Counted from the first letter of the stretch, positions 30,134 through 40,297 are shown. The stretch is DNA of 64,000 nt from Neisseria weixii (GCF_002327085.1 NZ_CP023429.1:558001-622000), one strand, 5' to 3'. The notes: a model not told the origin generated them from the sequence alone. Translations and numbers: made by a program.

Positions 30134-30583
30134 TTATTCGGCGGTCAGGGCGGCTTTTAAGATTTTATTGACTTCGCCCATATCGGCTTTACCGGCAAGC
30201 TGGGTTTTCAAGACGCCCATGACTTTGCCCATATCGGCCATACAGGTAGCGCCGGTCATGGTGATGACGGTATCGACGGCGGTTTTGATTTCTTCTTCGC
30301 TCATCATTTGCGGCAGATAACGGTTGAGCACTTCGATTTCGTCGATTTCTTTTTGTGCCAAATCGTAGCGGTCGGCTTCGGCGTAAATTTTGGCGCTGTC
30401 TTTGCGCTGTTTGACCATTTTGGTCAGAATGGCAATGACTTTTTCATCATCGGCTTCGATGCGTTCATCGACTTCGTATTGTTTGACAGCGGCATTAATC
30501 AGGCGGATGGTGCTCAAAGACAATTGGTCTTTGGCTTTCATCGCGGTTTTCATGTCTTCGGTAATCTGGGTTTTCAGGCTCAT
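30134..30583 (-). CDS. GatB/YqeY domain protein
   Basis: The 149-residue protein starts MSLKTQITEDMKTAMKAKDQ and holds the YqeY helical domain related to the tail of GatB, with MADMGKVMGVLKTQLAGKAD near the end. The family contacts tRNA in GatB; the role of the free form is uncertain. Its place between rpsU and dnaG is conserved in many bacteria and points to co-expression with translation and replication genes. Confidence 0.92.
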   Translation of the reverse strand: MSLKTQITEDMKTAMKAKDQLSLSTIRLINAAVKQYEVDERIEADDEKVIAILTKMVKQRKDSAKIYAEADRYDLAQKEIDEIEVLNRYLPQMMSEEEIKTAVDTVITMTGATCMADMGKVMGVLKTQLAGKADMGEVNKILKAALTAE

Positions 30584-30646
30584 GACGGGCTCCGTGGGAT
30601 TGCAGACAATCTAGCTAATGACAGTATTATAATGGATTTATAAAGG

Positions 30647-30684
30647 CAAAAACACCGTAGGGCATTCGGCCTTACGGTGTGTCT
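30647..30684 (-). terminator. Attenuator-like terminator between rpsU and yqeY
   Basis: On the minus strand ACACCGTAAGGC pairs with GCCCTACGGTGT and is followed by TTTTTG. Lying inside the operon, it could make rpsU the most abundant message, as partial terminators do in other rpsU-dnaG-rpoD operons. Confidence 0.7.
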
Positions 30685-30710
30685 TGCTCAGATACGGGAT
30701 TGCGCCCGTA

Positions 30711-30923
30711 TTAGTACATTTTAGGAGGCAGTTGTTGGCTGCGCAGACGTTTTTGCAAGCGTTTGGCAGCAGCAGCTTTTTTGCGTTTGCGTTCGGTAGT
30801 TGGTTTTTCGTAAGCTTCACGGGCGCGCAGTTCAGTCAGCAGGCCGGTTTTTTCTACGGCGCGTTTGAAACGACGCATGGCAACTTCAAATGGTTCATTC
30901 TCTTTTACACGGATTGCAGGCAT
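30711..30923 (-). CDS. rpsU: 30S ribosomal protein S21
   Basis: The 70-residue basic protein [20 protein letters not shown] is a clear bS21, which binds the 30S platform next to the 3' end of 16S rRNA and helps initiation. It is the first gene of the macromolecular-synthesis operon. RBS AAGGAAA is six bases before the ATG. The leader upstream carries an unusually long Shine-Dalgarno match (see 31057-31080). Confidence 0.97.
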   Translation of the reverse strand: MPAIRVKENEPFEVAMRRFKRAVEKTGLLTELRAREAYEKPTTERKRKKAAAAKRLQKRLRSQQLPPKMY

Positions 30924-31056
30924 GTTATTTCCTTCAAAATTCTTTAAGTTTACGGCAGTCTGAAAAGATTGATTTAAGTTGGTTTCAGACGGCCTTTATC
31001 AATAGGGGTTTGTCTGTATCGCTGGTGCTTATAAACAAGCTGGCGGGATACGCGCC

Positions 31057-31080
31057 GTGATGTAAACATCACCTCCTAAC
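31057..31080 (-). promoter_or_regulatory. Shine-Dalgarno mimic plus hairpin in the rpsU leader
   Basis: On the minus strand, about 145 bases upstream of rpsU, the leader reads TTAGGAGGTGATG and then folds as GTGATGT-TT-ACATCAC. AGGAGGTGAT is a ten-base perfect complement of the conserved 16S 3' end. A 31-codon frame starts there, but its ATG is only one base from the motif. Autoregulation by S21 is an inference. Confidence 0.4.
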
Positions 31081-31260
31081 AAGTCGGCTTGGTGCCGGAT
31101 AGGGGTCTTTATATTTGGGTAAAAATATTTGGGTAAAAGACTGGAAACAATTCCGAGATTATCTTATAAATTGCTTTCTTGTGTCAAGTTTGGGTAAGGG
31201 ATTTTAAGAGGCGTTGTGTCATTTTGGAGTGACGGGATAGGGTGTTTAAAGTTATAAAAA
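31081..31260. other. Gene-free stretch between rpsU leader and spoT
   Basis: It contains a direct repeat ATATTTGGGTAAAA near 31112-31137 and must hold the promoter of the rpsU operon. No gene is seen. Confidence 0.5.
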
Positions 31261-31290
31261 CAGGCCGTCTGAAATTTTTCAGACGCCTGA
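31261..31290 (-). terminator. DUS-based terminator of spoT
   Basis: CAGGCGTCTGAAA/TTTCAGACGGCCTG on the minus strand is followed by TTTTTAT. The left DUS lacks one base (GCGTCTGAA). Confidence 0.78.
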
Positions 31291-31306
31291 AATGGTAGAT
31301 TAACGC

Positions 31307-33463
31307 TTAACCGCGAATCACTTTACGCACATGCGGAATGGTATGCAGCTTGTGAATGATTTGGTTGACCTGAGCCAAATCTTTGGCCTTGATGATGAAG
31401 CCGAATTCGACAAAGCCTTCGCTGCCGGCACGGTTGGAGGAAGGGGTATTGACCGATTCGATGTCGGCGCCGGAGCTGGAAATGGCTTGTGCCATCTGTG
31501 CCAACAGGCCGTGAGTGTCTTCCGATTGGATGTTGAGGCTGAGGCGGTAGCTTTGATTGTTGAGGCTGTCCCAATCGGCATCTAGTTGCTGCTCCGGATC
31601 GGATTTGAGCAACACGCTACAGGTATCGCGGTGGATAATCATGCCTTTGCCTTGCACCAACAAGGCACGGACAGCATCGCCTGCGACCGGGTGGCAGCAT
31701 TCGGCCAAATGCACGCGGCCGGTTTCTTGGCCGTTGACTTTGATCGGGCTCAGTTTGACTTCGCTGCCGAAGTGTTGGCCTGCGAGGTCGGCAATGTGCA
31801 TGGCTACGGAAACGGGCTGGGTATTGCCCATGCCGACGTTGTATAACACTTCTTCAAACGAGGTTTTCTTGTCGCTCAAATCGTTCAAATATTTTTCTTT
31901 GAGGTCGTCTGAAATCAAGACATCTTTTGGCAAAAGGCTGGACAGGGCTTTTTGCAGCAGGTTTTCACCCAATACAACCGCGTCATGGCGGTTCATGGTT
32001 TTGATGTATTGGCGGATGGCGCTGCGGGCGCGGCTGGATACGGCGAAATTGAGCCATGCCGGATTCGGTTTGGCGTGCTCGGATGTAATGATTTCGACCG
32101 AGTTACCGGTTTTCAGCTTGGTGCGTAAAGGCATCATGGTGTTGTTGATGCGTGCGGCAACGGTTTTGTGGCCGATGTCGGTGTGCACGGCATAAGCGAA
32201 GTCAATCGGGGTCGAACCTTTAGGCAGGGTAAGGATTTTGCCTTTTGGGGTCAGGATATAAACTTCGTTCGGGAATAGGTCGACTTTGACATGTTCCAGA
32301 AATTCAATCGCATTGGCGCTGCTGGCCTGCAGATCGAGAATGCTCTTAAGCCATTGGTTGGTGTGTAACATGGCTTGATCGATGGTGTTTTCACCCGATT
32401 TGTAGATCCAGTGGCCGGCTACACCGCCTTCGGCAACGGCATCCATTTCGTGCGTGCGGATTTGCACTTCAATCGGCAAACCGTAAGGGCCGACCAGCGT
32501 GGTGTGCAAACTTTGGTAACCGTTGCTTTTCGGAATGGCGATGTAGTCTTTGAAACGGCCGGGTTTGGGCTTATAGAGATTGTGTAACGCGCCCAAGGCG
32601 GCGTAACAGGCCGGCATGCTGTTGACGATGACGCGAAAGGCGTAAATGTCCATCACGTCGGCAAAACGCAGTTTCTTTTGCAGCATTTTTTGGTGAATGC
32701 TGTAAAGGTTTTTCTCACGGCCTTTGATTTTGGCTTCGATGTTGGCATTGATCAAGCGGTGGCTGAATGCGCGTAATACTTTACCGACTACGTCGCGGCG
32801 GTTTTTGCGGCTGTTGTCCATCGCTTTTTGCAGCGTTTCGTAGCGCTTCGGATGCAGGTTTTGGAACGATAAATCCTGCAATTCCTGATAGGCATTGTTT
32901 AAGCCGATGCGGTTGGCGATTTGGGCGTAGATATCGAGTGTTTCTCTGGCGATGCGGCGGCGTTTGTCGGGGCGCATCGAGCCAAGCGTGCGCATATTGT
33001 GCAGGCGGTCGGCAAGCTTGATGATGATGACGCGCACGTCTTTGGTCATGGCGAGAATCAGCTTGCGGAAGCTTTCGGCCTGATGCTCTTCGTGATCTTC
33101 GAATTTGAGTTTTTCCAGCTTGGACAAGCCGTCTACCATTTCGGCAATGGTTTCACCGAATTCTGCCGCCATTTCGACTTTGGATACGCCGGTGTCTTCT
33201 AAGACATCATGCATTACGCCGGCGCACAAGCCTTGCACATCCATGTGCCAAACGGCTAATTGGGTAGCCACGGCAATCGGGTGGGTGATGTAAGGCTCGC
33301 CACTTTTGCGGGTTTGGCCCTCGTGGGCGTGAAAAGCGTAGGCCACGGCTTTTTCAAGCTGTGTCTGTTCTTTTTTGCTGAGATAGGATGCCGTTTTAAA
33401 GAGTAATTCGCGGGCTTCGGCTGTCAGCGCATCATAGGGAGCGGTAGGTAGGGGGGCGGACAT
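31307..33463 (-). CDS. spoT: Bifunctional (p)ppGpp synthetase/hydrolase (RSH, SpoT type)
   Basis: The 718-residue RSH enzyme has an N-terminal HD hydrolase (ITHPIAVATQL, MHDVLEDT, IIKLADRLHNMRTL), the synthetase domain (KDYIAIPKSNGYQSLHTTL, VEVQIRT-like IEVQIRTHEMDAVAEGG), a TGS domain (LPKGSTPIDFAYAVHTDIG) and a C-terminal ACT domain. The intact HD residues mark it as hydrolase-competent SpoT/Rel rather than RelA. It follows gmk and rpoZ as in E. coli, although 200 bases separate it from rpoZ. Confidence 0.95.
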   Translation of the reverse strand: MSAPLPTAPYDALTAEARELLFKTASYLSKKEQTQLEKAVAYAFHAHEGQTRKSGEPYITHPIAVATQLAVWHMDVQGLCAGVMHDVLEDTGVSKVEMAAEFGETIAEMVDGLSKLEKLKFEDHEEHQAESFRKLILAMTKDVRVIIIKLADRLHNMRTLGSMRPDKRRRIARETLDIYAQIANRIGLNNAYQELQDLSFQNLHPKRYETLQKAMDNSRKNRRDVVGKVLRAFSHRLINANIEAKIKGREKNLYSIHQKMLQKKLRFADVMDIYAFRVIVNSMPACYAALGALHNLYKPKPGRFKDYIAIPKSNGYQSLHTTLVGPYGLPIEVQIRTHEMDAVAEGGVAGHWIYKSGENTIDQAMLHTNQWLKSILDLQASSANAIEFLEHVKVDLFPNEVYILTPKGKILTLPKGSTPIDFAYAVHTDIGHKTVAARINNTMMPLRTKLKTGNSVEIITSEHAKPNPAWLNFAVSSRARSAIRQYIKTMNRHDAVVLGENLLQKALSSLLPKDVLISDDLKEKYLNDLSDKKTSFEEVLYNVGMGNTQPVSVAMHIADLAGQHFGSEVKLSPIKVNGQETGRVHLAECCHPVAGDAVRALLVQGKGMIIHRDTCSVLLKSDPEQQLDADWDSLNNQSYRLSLNIQSEDTHGLLAQMAQAISSSGADIESVNTPSSNRAGSEGFVEFGFIIKAKDLAQVNQIIHKLHTIPHVRKVIRG

Positions 33464-33666
33464 ATTCAGACGGCCTCTCTCGAGTTGGATAACTTGAATG
33501 GTGGGGGTGTTATCAGGTGATTCAAGAAGCGGTAAATATTATCGGCAGGCTGTTGCGGAATAAAAAAATAAGGCTTGCCATATTGTTATGTCAAAGTGAA
33601 GTGGGTAAACAACCGCGCATGGAAGCGCGGTTGAATGGTTGCTTGGCCTTGGCGGCGGCGCAAGTG

Positions 33667-33873
33667 TTATTTGTTGCGAGACAGCAATTCCACGCCGATT
33701 TGGCCGGCGGCTACTTCGCGTAATGCGGTCACGGTCGGTTTGTTGTTGCGGATGTCGTCAACCAAAGGTTGGTTGCCGTTTTCCAATTGGCGTGCGCGGC
33801 GGGCGGCAACCAAGGTCAAATCGAAGTGGTTGGGAATTTTCGGGGTGCAGTCTTCGGTGGTGATACGTGCCAT
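33667..33873 (-). CDS. rpoZ: RNA polymerase omega subunit
   Basis: The 68-residue protein [20 protein letters not shown] is omega, which helps assemble beta-prime and forms part of a ppGpp site. I use ATG 33873 with GAAAGAAAG upstream, rather than the five-residue extension. It sits 48 bases after gmk and upstream of spoT, a functionally linked trio. Confidence 0.95.
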   Translation of the reverse strand: MARITTEDCTPKIPNHFDLTLVAARRARQLENGNQPLVDDIRNNKPTVTALREVAAGQIGVELLSRNK

Positions 33874-33921
33874 ATTGCTTTCTTTCAAAAAATAAATCGG
33901 ATAGCGTATTTTCGCTGTTTT

Positions 33922-34539
33922 TTAAGAATTTTCCAACAGGTTTGTGAGAAAACCTTGTTGGGCGGATTTTTTCAGACGGCCTGACTTGATGATGTGCAGC
34001 AAATCGGCTTCGGCAGCATCTAAGTCTTCATTGACTACAATGTAATCAAAATCAAAAGCTTGCTCGATTTCATGACGTGCTTCAGCCAAGCGGGTGGCGA
34101 TGACTTCTTCGCTGTCGCTCGCGCGGCTTTTCAGGCGGCCTGCCAAGATGTCAAACGACGGTGGCAGAATGAAGATGCTGACAGATTCCGGCAATGCACG
34201 GCGCACTTGTTCGGCGCCTTGTACGTCGATTTCCAAAATCACATCAAAGCCTTGTTCGCTCAATTGATTGACTGCGGCGATGCTCGTACCGTAGTAATTG
34301 CCGAACACATTGGCGTGTTCCAGAAAGGCTTTTTGTGCGATTAAAGATTCAAATTCTTCTTTGGGAACAAAATGATAATGCACACCGTGTTGTTCGCCTT
34401 CGCGCGGCTGGCGGGTAGTGTGGGAAATCGAGACGCGTAAATCACTGTTGTTTTTCAACAGGCGGGAAACCAAAGTGGTCTTGCCGGTACCGGAAGCGGC
34501 GGAGATGATGAAAATATTGCCGTTTTTATTGTGTTGCAT
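33922..34539 (-). CDS. gmk: Guanylate kinase
   Basis: The 205-residue enzyme phosphorylates GMP to GDP. The P-loop is SGTGKTTLVSRLL near the N-terminus, followed by the GMP-binding SHTTRQPREGEQHGVHYHF and LEIDVQGAEQVR. It heads the gmk-rpoZ-spoT set; a purine-nucleotide theme continues in the divergent apt. Confidence 0.96.
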   Translation of the reverse strand: MQHNKNGNIFIISAASGTGKTTLVSRLLKNNSDLRVSISHTTRQPREGEQHGVHYHFVPKEEFESLIAQKAFLEHANVFGNYYGTSIAAVNQLSEQGFDVILEIDVQGAEQVRRALPESVSIFILPPSFDILAGRLKSRASDSEEVIATRLAEARHEIEQAFDFDYIVVNEDLDAAEADLLHIIKSGRLKKSAQQGFLTNLLENS

Positions 34540-34676
34540 GATGTTTTGCCATGGGATATTTTCAAGAAATTATAACACAATGCCTAGCGGATTTGGATGT
34601 TCAGACGGCCTCAACACCGACAGCATAAATTTGTTACAATATGGTGTTAAAAATATTCAATCTTGGAAAATTAAGC

Positions 34677-35237
34677 ATGTTGATTCATCCTGAAGTGATG
34701 GGCGTTGATGCCTTGGCGGAAAAAATCCGTAAAATTGAAAACTGGCCGCAAAAAGGTATTTTGTTTCATGATATTACGCCGGTTTTGCAAAGTGCGGAGT
34801 ATTTTCGTCTGCTGGTGGATTTGTTGGTTTACCGCTATATGGGCCAGAAAATCGACGTAGTGGCCGGCTTGGATGCCCGCGGTTTCATTATCGGCGCAGC
34901 CTTGGCTTATCAATTGAATGTGGGTTTTGTGCCGATTCGCAAAAAAGGCAAATTGCCGTTTGACACTGTGTCGCAAAGCTATGCATTGGAATACGGCGAA
35001 GCGACGGTGGAAATCCACACCGATGCGATTAAACCCGGTGCACGCGTGTTACTGGTGGATGATTTGGTGGCGACCGGCGGCACTATGTTGGCCGGTGTAG
35101 AATTGATTCGCAAGCTCGGCGGTAACGTGATCGAAGCAGCGGCAATTTTGGAATTTACCGATTTGACCGGGGGTAAGAAAATTCGTGATGCTGGTGTGCC
35201 GCTGTTTACATTGTGTCAAAACGAGGGCTGCATGTAA
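34677..35237 (+). CDS. apt: Adenine phosphoribosyltransferase
   Basis: The 186-residue enzyme makes AMP from adenine and PRPP. The PRPP loop is [17 protein letters not shown], with the family motif [15 protein letters not shown]. The start [17 protein letters not shown] agrees with my recollection of neisserial Apt; ATG 34641 would add 12 unrelated residues. It ends near a DUS terminator. Confidence 0.95.
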   Translation: MLIHPEVMGVDALAEKIRKIENWPQKGILFHDITPVLQSAEYFRLLVDLLVYRYMGQKIDVVAGLDARGFIIGAALAYQLNVGFVPIRKKGKLPFDTVSQSYALEYGEATVEIHTDAIKPGARVLLVDDLVATGGTMLAGVELIRKLGGNVIEAAAILEFTDLTGGKKIRDAGVPLFTLCQNEGCM

Positions 35238-35257
35238 TTATGTAAACGGTAACGGGC

Positions 35258-35299
35258 AAAAGGCCGTCTGAAAAGCCATACGCTTTTCAGACGGCCTTA
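35258..35299. terminator. DUS inverted-repeat terminator of apt
   Basis: AAAAGGCCGTCTGAAAAG pairs with CTTTTCAGACGGCCTT around a short loop. Confidence 0.85.
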
Positions 35300-35431
35300 C
35301 TATTGTGGTATTCAACCCGGCAAAAAATGTAAATATCAGTTTGCAATTCGGATATTTGCCATAAATCATTTAGAATGCTGCAACTATACCGATAATAAAT
35401 CATACCTGAAGATCTGATAAAGAAAGACGAC

Positions 35432-37281
35432 ATGAACGTACAACGCACATTTACCCTGTCGCTGAGCGCAATGGCATTGGCCGTATTGGCTGCCTGCGCT
35501 TCGCAAAGCAGCAAACCGACCGTGACCCGGGAGTCACGCGCAGAGAGTCAGTCGCCGGCATCGATTCCGTCACGCCGTGCCGACAGCCAATCGAAAATTT
35601 TATCTGATTTCAGCCAATATGAAAGCGCATTAAACGCCGCCAAACGCGGTGATGACGCATGGGCGCAGCAATATTTGGCACAAGCCGGCAACAGTGCCAT
35701 GGCGGAAACCGTGCGCAATGAGTGGTTGAAAAGTTTAGGCGCACGCGGTCAGTGGCCGGTGTTCCAACAAGAATACAAAAAATTAGAAGCGGCAGGCCGT
35801 TCTCAAGAAGTGGAATGCTATGCTGATTTGAGCAGCGGCAATTATGCCAAAGCTGCTGATTTGGTGCGCGAAACCGCCCGCTTGCCGCAAGGCTGTACTT
35901 TATTGGTTCAGGCCGCAGCCGCCTCAGGCCGTCTGAAAAGCGATGGCGCTTGGCGCCGGGTACGCGGGTTGTTAAGCAACAATCAAATCACCGATGCGCG
36001 CAATTTGGCCGCCGCATTGGGCAGCCCGTTTGAGAGCGGGGCGCAGGGCATGCAGGAATACCGTCTGCTGTCGGTAATCGGCAGTGAAGCGCGCAAATCG
36101 TCTTCTGCCGCGGTCAATCTGTCGGCCATGGAAGGCAGCCTGACCCGCGCACAAAGCAGCTTCGCCTGGGCAGTATTGGGACAGTATCATGCCTACAGCC
36201 AAAACATGGCCGCCGCATTGAGCTACTACAGCCGAGTGACCGACCGCAGCCAGTTGACTGACGAGCAATGGGAATGGTATTCCCGTGCCGCTTTGCGTCT
36301 GCAACGTTGGAACGAATTGGCCAATGTGATTCAAGACATGCCGGTCAAGTTGCAACAATCGCCGGCTTGGCAATATTGGTTGGCACGCAGCTATGCCGCA
36401 CAGGGCAACAGCGTACGCGCAAAATCGTTGTATGAACAAGCCGCCGCTTCCGGCCGCAATTTCTACGCCGTGTTGGCAACCGAAGAACTCGGCCGCCGCA
36501 TCAATACCAAAAGCAACGTCAGCCAAGCCAGCCGCAGGGATGTCAGCCGTATGGCGAAAGACGGTGCCATCGACCGTGCTTTGACTTTGTTTAAAACCAG
36601 CCAAGCCAACGGCGACAGCAAAATGCGCCGTCAGGCACAGGCGGAATGGCGCTATGCCACACGCGGTTTCAGCGAAGACAATCTGCTTACCGCCGCCCAA
36701 GTGGCTTATGACAACCAGTTTTACGACATGGCCATCAACACCGCCGACCGCACCGATAATAAGCTGAATTACAATTTGCGCTATTTGTCGCCGTTTAAAG
36801 ACACCACCGTGCGTTACGCCAATCAAGTGGGCGTAGATCCGGCTTGGGTTTATGGTTTGATTCGTCAGGAAAGCCGCTTTGTATTGGGTGCACAATCGCA
36901 TGTAGGTGCACAGGGCTTGATGCAGGTGATGCCCGCCACCGCCCGCGAAATCGCCGGTAAAATCGGCATGAGCAGCAGCGAACTCTACACCATGGACGGC
37001 AACATACGCATGGGTACATGGTACATGGCCGATGCCCGCCGCAATCTGCAAAACAACGAAGTATTGGCAACCGCCGGTTATAACGCCGGCCCGAGCCGGG
37101 CACGCAGATGGCAGGCTTCAACGCCTCTGGAAGGCGCGATTTACGCTGAAACCATTCCCTTCAGTGAAACGCGCGATTATGTGAAAAAGTGATGACCAAT
37201 GCGACTTACTATGCGTCATTGTTTAATGAGCCAGAAACTTCATTGAAACGCCGTATGGGTACCATTCCTGCACGTTATTAA
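35432..37281 (+). CDS. Lytic murein transglycosylase lipoprotein (Slt70/LtgA type), frameshifted as sequenced
   Basis: The signal peptide ends VLAACASQ (lipobox LAAC). A long alpha-superhelical region (about 50-420) precedes the SLT domain with catalytic Glu in YGLIRQESRF and AQGLMQVMPATAREIA. The frame stops after ETRDYVKK at 37192, but VMTNATYYASLFNEPETSLK continues one base out of frame to a stop at 37281. One A added to the A5 run at 37184-37188 gives about 616 residues, the LtgA length I recall. Such enzymes release anhydro-muropeptides. A DUS is embedded in the coding sequence near 35927. Confidence 0.9.
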
Positions 37282-37301
37282 TACTGTAGATTCAATATAG
37301 G

Positions 37302-37333
37302 CAAAGGCCGTCTGAATATTCAGACGGCCTTTG
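37302..37333. terminator. Perfect DUS palindrome terminator
   Basis: CAAAGGCCGTCTGAAT/ATTCAGACGGCCTTTG has no unpaired loop in sequence. It lies just after the transglycosylase. Confidence 0.85.
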
Positions 37334-37559
37334 ATGTAAGAAATAGCCGCATTGTTTACACTTTTTATGCAAAACAGCTTTTATTTTTTGCCCGAATGAT
37401 TGTTTTAGGATTTTTGAGCATTATCAAGAACCATATGGCGTTGCCGTGCCTGTCGGCATTCTTGGCAGCACTCAAAAATTCCGAAATGGGTCTTTAAGCA
37501 AGAAAACAAAAGTGTCAACAACGCTAGGGTTTTCTACGCCCCCACCCCCCAAAAAAAAC

Positions 37560-37742
37560 TCCCTGAAAAGCCACTGAACAAAGAACCGACGTCATTCCCG
37601 CGCAGGCGGGAATCCATCTTAAAATTTCAGAAACTTATTTTATTCAATAGTTTGCCATGCTCAAAAATGGCTTCCCGCCTGCGCGGGAATGACGGTGCTT
37701 TGGTTTTTATTGGTGGGTCATGAAGTTTTGCAAAGGCTTCGG
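37560..37742. repeat. Neisserial mosaic repeat (NIME-like), copy 2
   Basis: dRS3 20-mers lie at 37594-37613 and, with one mismatch, 37671-37690. Core and tail match the copy at 25878-26066, including TTTTGCAAAGGCTTC at the right end, a degenerate MITE terminus. The element runs into narL and supplies its last codons. The preceding 37334-37559 shows no gene. Confidence 0.8.
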
Positions 37743-38404
37743 TCTTTATGCTGTTTATCGGTTTCGGAAACCAAATTATGCTGTGTGGCATAAACGGCGG
37801 CTTGAACTCGGCTGTTTAAATTAAGTTTTCTCAAGATGCTTTGCACATAAGCCTTGATGGTGGACTCGGCCAGATTCAAATGCTTGGCAATAACTTTATT
37901 ACTGTGGCCGATGGCGAGATATTTTAAGGTTTCCAATTCACGCGGAGTGAGGGACTCAAGTGCATTAGGGGTATTTGCCTGCGCCGGATTGATGAGTGAT
38001 TGTACCAGATGTGCGGTCATTTCTGGTGAGAACACGCTGTCGCCGTTGGCGGCTTTGGTGATGGCACTGATGAGAAAGTCGGCATCGATGTTTTTCAGTA
38101 AAAAGCCTTGCGCACCCAATTTCATACATTCGATTAAATCGTCGCTGTCTTCCGACACGGTGAGCATCACCACTTTTTGTGACGGGTTGCTGCTGAGGAT
38201 TTGACCGAGCGCTTCGCGGCCGTTCATCACCGGCATATCCAAATCCAACAGCACCACATCGGGGTGAACCTGTTCAACCAATTTCACACCGCTCAAACCG
38301 TCTTCGGCCTCACCGATGATTTCAAAATCCGCTTCACCCAACACGGATTTGATACCGCGTCGAAACAGCGTGTGATCGTCAATTAAAACAATGCTTGTAC
38401 TCAT
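37718..38404 (-). CDS. narL: NarL/FixJ-family response regulator
   Basis: The 228-residue regulator has a receiver domain with phospho-acceptor Asp in LLDLDMPVMNG and conserved Lys in AQGFLLKNID. A C-terminal LuxR-type helix-turn-helix follows, with LTPRELETLKYLAIGHSNKVIAKHLN (split here as LTPRELETLK and HSNKVIAKHL) and STIKAYVQSILRKL. It directly follows narX (one base apart) and ends the nar locus. The last about eight residues (DRSLCKTS) are encoded by the inserted mosaic repeat, so the natural C-terminus was slightly different. It should bind nar promoters in response to nitrate or nitrite. Confidence 0.9.
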   Translation of the reverse strand: MSTSIVLIDDHTLFRRGIKSVLGEADFEIIGEAEDGLSGVKLVEQVHPDVVLLDLDMPVMNGREALGQILSSNPSQKVVMLTVSEDSDDLIECMKLGAQGFLLKNIDADFLISAITKAANGDSVFSPEMTAHLVQSLINPAQANTPNALESLTPRELETLKYLAIGHSNKVIAKHLNLAESTIKAYVQSILRKLNLNSRVQAAVYATQHNLVSETDKQHKDRSLCKTS

Positions 38405-38405
38405 T

Positions 38406-40297
38406 CTAAAATTCTTTCTTTTTCGGTAGTAGCAGTGAAATCGCGGTATTGCCGGGTTGGGACGCTACATTTAAATCAGCATGGATACGTTGCGCGCGCT
38501 CAAACATGATATTTAGCCCGACGTGTCCGTTTTCGGCAAAATCATTTAAATCGGCGGTATCAAAGCCGCAGCCGTTGTCTTCGATTTTCATTTCAAAATC
38601 GTCTTGATTATGGAATGAAACGTTGACCTGTGTCGCCTGCGCGTGTTTGCGGATATTCGACAGGCTTTCCTGCAAAATGAAGATAAACTGCAATTGCTGC
38701 TCGGAGGTCAACAGCGGGCCGTTGTCCTGCCAGTCGGTGACGGTGTCGATTTGTGTTTGCTGTCGGAAGCGGGCAATCAAACGTTCAACTGCATCGTTGA
38801 ATTCGTTGTGGTGATTTTAGTGCGGAAGTTTAATAATAATTCACGTACGTCTTCATAGCATTCCCGCACGCCTTCTTTGATGAATTGCAGCTTTTCATTG
38901 ACCCTGGCATCTTGATTCAAGCCGGATTTTTTCAAGGCTTTGTCGAGCATTTGGATTTGCAGGTTTAAAAAGGTCAGTGTTTGGGCAATGCTGTCGTGCA
39001 GCCCTTGCGCAATCAGATTACGCTCTTGCAAAACGGCCAATTGGCGATTTTCAATACCCAAACGTAAATTGCTCACGGTGATGCCCAATTGTTGGCAAAG
39101 GGATTCGAGCAAATGATCATCGCCGTTGTCTGCGCCGGCATGATTGAAGTATAGCGTCATCATGCCCAAATCCACACCGTTGCTGCTGATTTTAAATACG
39201 CGTAAAAAGTGAAAACCCGATTGGCTGCACAATGGCTCGGCCACCTCGTGATTTTGCGGCGGCGTTTTGTAGAAGTTGACCGTTTGACGGCCGGATTGGT
39301 TTACAGCTTCGCCGCAGGTGCATTTTTCCAATTTGCGGCAGGCTTCGGCGGTTTGGAGGTTTTCCGGTAGGCCGCGGTGGGTAATCAAATCCATGCGTTT
39401 GCGCTGGAAATCAATCAGACGGATGCTGCCTGCTTGGGCGGGAATCATATCCATGATTTTATTCAGGAAGCCTTCCGAAGCTTCGGCAACGGTCTGCGCT
39501 TGGCTCAATAAATGGCTGAAATAGTAAAGCGTTTCCAGTGTATGGTTTTTCTGTGCTAAATCGCGGGTTTTATCCGCGACCTGCTGTTCTAAGTTTTGGT
39601 AAAGGTTGTGCAGACGGGTGCTCATTTGGTTGAAGCCGTGGTCGACTTCGGCAAATTCGGTCACATTTTCAATCGGTACTTGCTTGCCGAATTGGCCGTC
39701 GTGAATGGCAGTCACGCCGTTTTGAAGATGGGTCAGCGGGAGAATAATCCAGCGGTAAAGCAGTAAAACCATAATGATCGAGCTTATGCATACCATGCAC
39801 AGCAACATTAATTGGAAAAGGCGTAATTTATTGATGTATTGGTTGTTGACGATTTCAATCGACTTAGCCAAAGTATCGATGGATTGGATAAAAGGTGGGA
39901 TTTTACTGCGATTGAAAGCCAAACGTTCAGCTGAAATGGTTTGAAACCACGGTTTGATATCGTTAGCCCAAGTGTGCTTCAAAGTAGCCAGATTGGCTTG
40001 CACGTCTTTGTCATTAGGCAGAAACAGCGGCCGTTCGGGCACGCCGTTGCTCAAATTGGCAAGTGTTTGGTCGAAATCTTCAATGTAACGGTCGATTTTC
40101 GATTGCGGTGCACGGCTTTCCAGCAGCAGACCCAAACGGTAAGTCTGCATACGCAGACTGCCGGTGTCGTTGATGGCGGCGGCACCGCCTTCCAAACGCC
40201 ACGACAAAACCAGCGTCAATACAATTGACGCGGTAGCTGCAACCAGCCACAGCAGCGTCAACAATTTCAAACGGGTGGAAAGGCGTTGTGGGAACAT
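38406..40297 (-). CDS. narX: Nitrate/nitrite sensor histidine kinase NarX, frameshifted as sequenced
   Basis: Two membrane helices (about 13-32 and 160-182) flank a periplasmic domain with the P-box-like INDTGSLRMQTYRLG (about 41-55), the nitrate-binding motif of NarX/NarQ. A HAMP segment, a GAF-like domain with Cys-rich CRKLEKCTCGEA, and the HisKA_3 box GLHDSIAQTLTFLNLQ follow. The frame stops after RTKITTTNSTMQ, while IARFRQQTQIDTV and the ATPase domain (NIRKHAQATQ, DNGCGFD) are one base away. Adding one G near 38801-38805 (ACGAATTC to ACGGAATTC) heals it to about 630 residues. It is paired with narL. Confidence 0.9.

Noticed and set aside
30976..31069. 31-codon leader peptide (MFTSRRVSRQLVYKHQRYRQ and on) upstream of rpsU
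   Set aside because: The Shine-Dalgarno match is only one base from the ATG, too close for normal initiation, and part of the frame is a DUS; I kept only the RNA motif as a finding.
31057..31080. Possible 3' end of a 16S rRNA gene (CACCTCCT on the plus strand)
   Set aside because: Only about ten bases match; the upstream sequence bears no resemblance to helix 45 or other rRNA.
35972..37051. 359-codon open frame antisense to the lytic transglycosylase
   Set aside because: It is a shadow frame produced by codon bias of the sense gene; it has no ribosome site, no domain, and the sense product is well supported.
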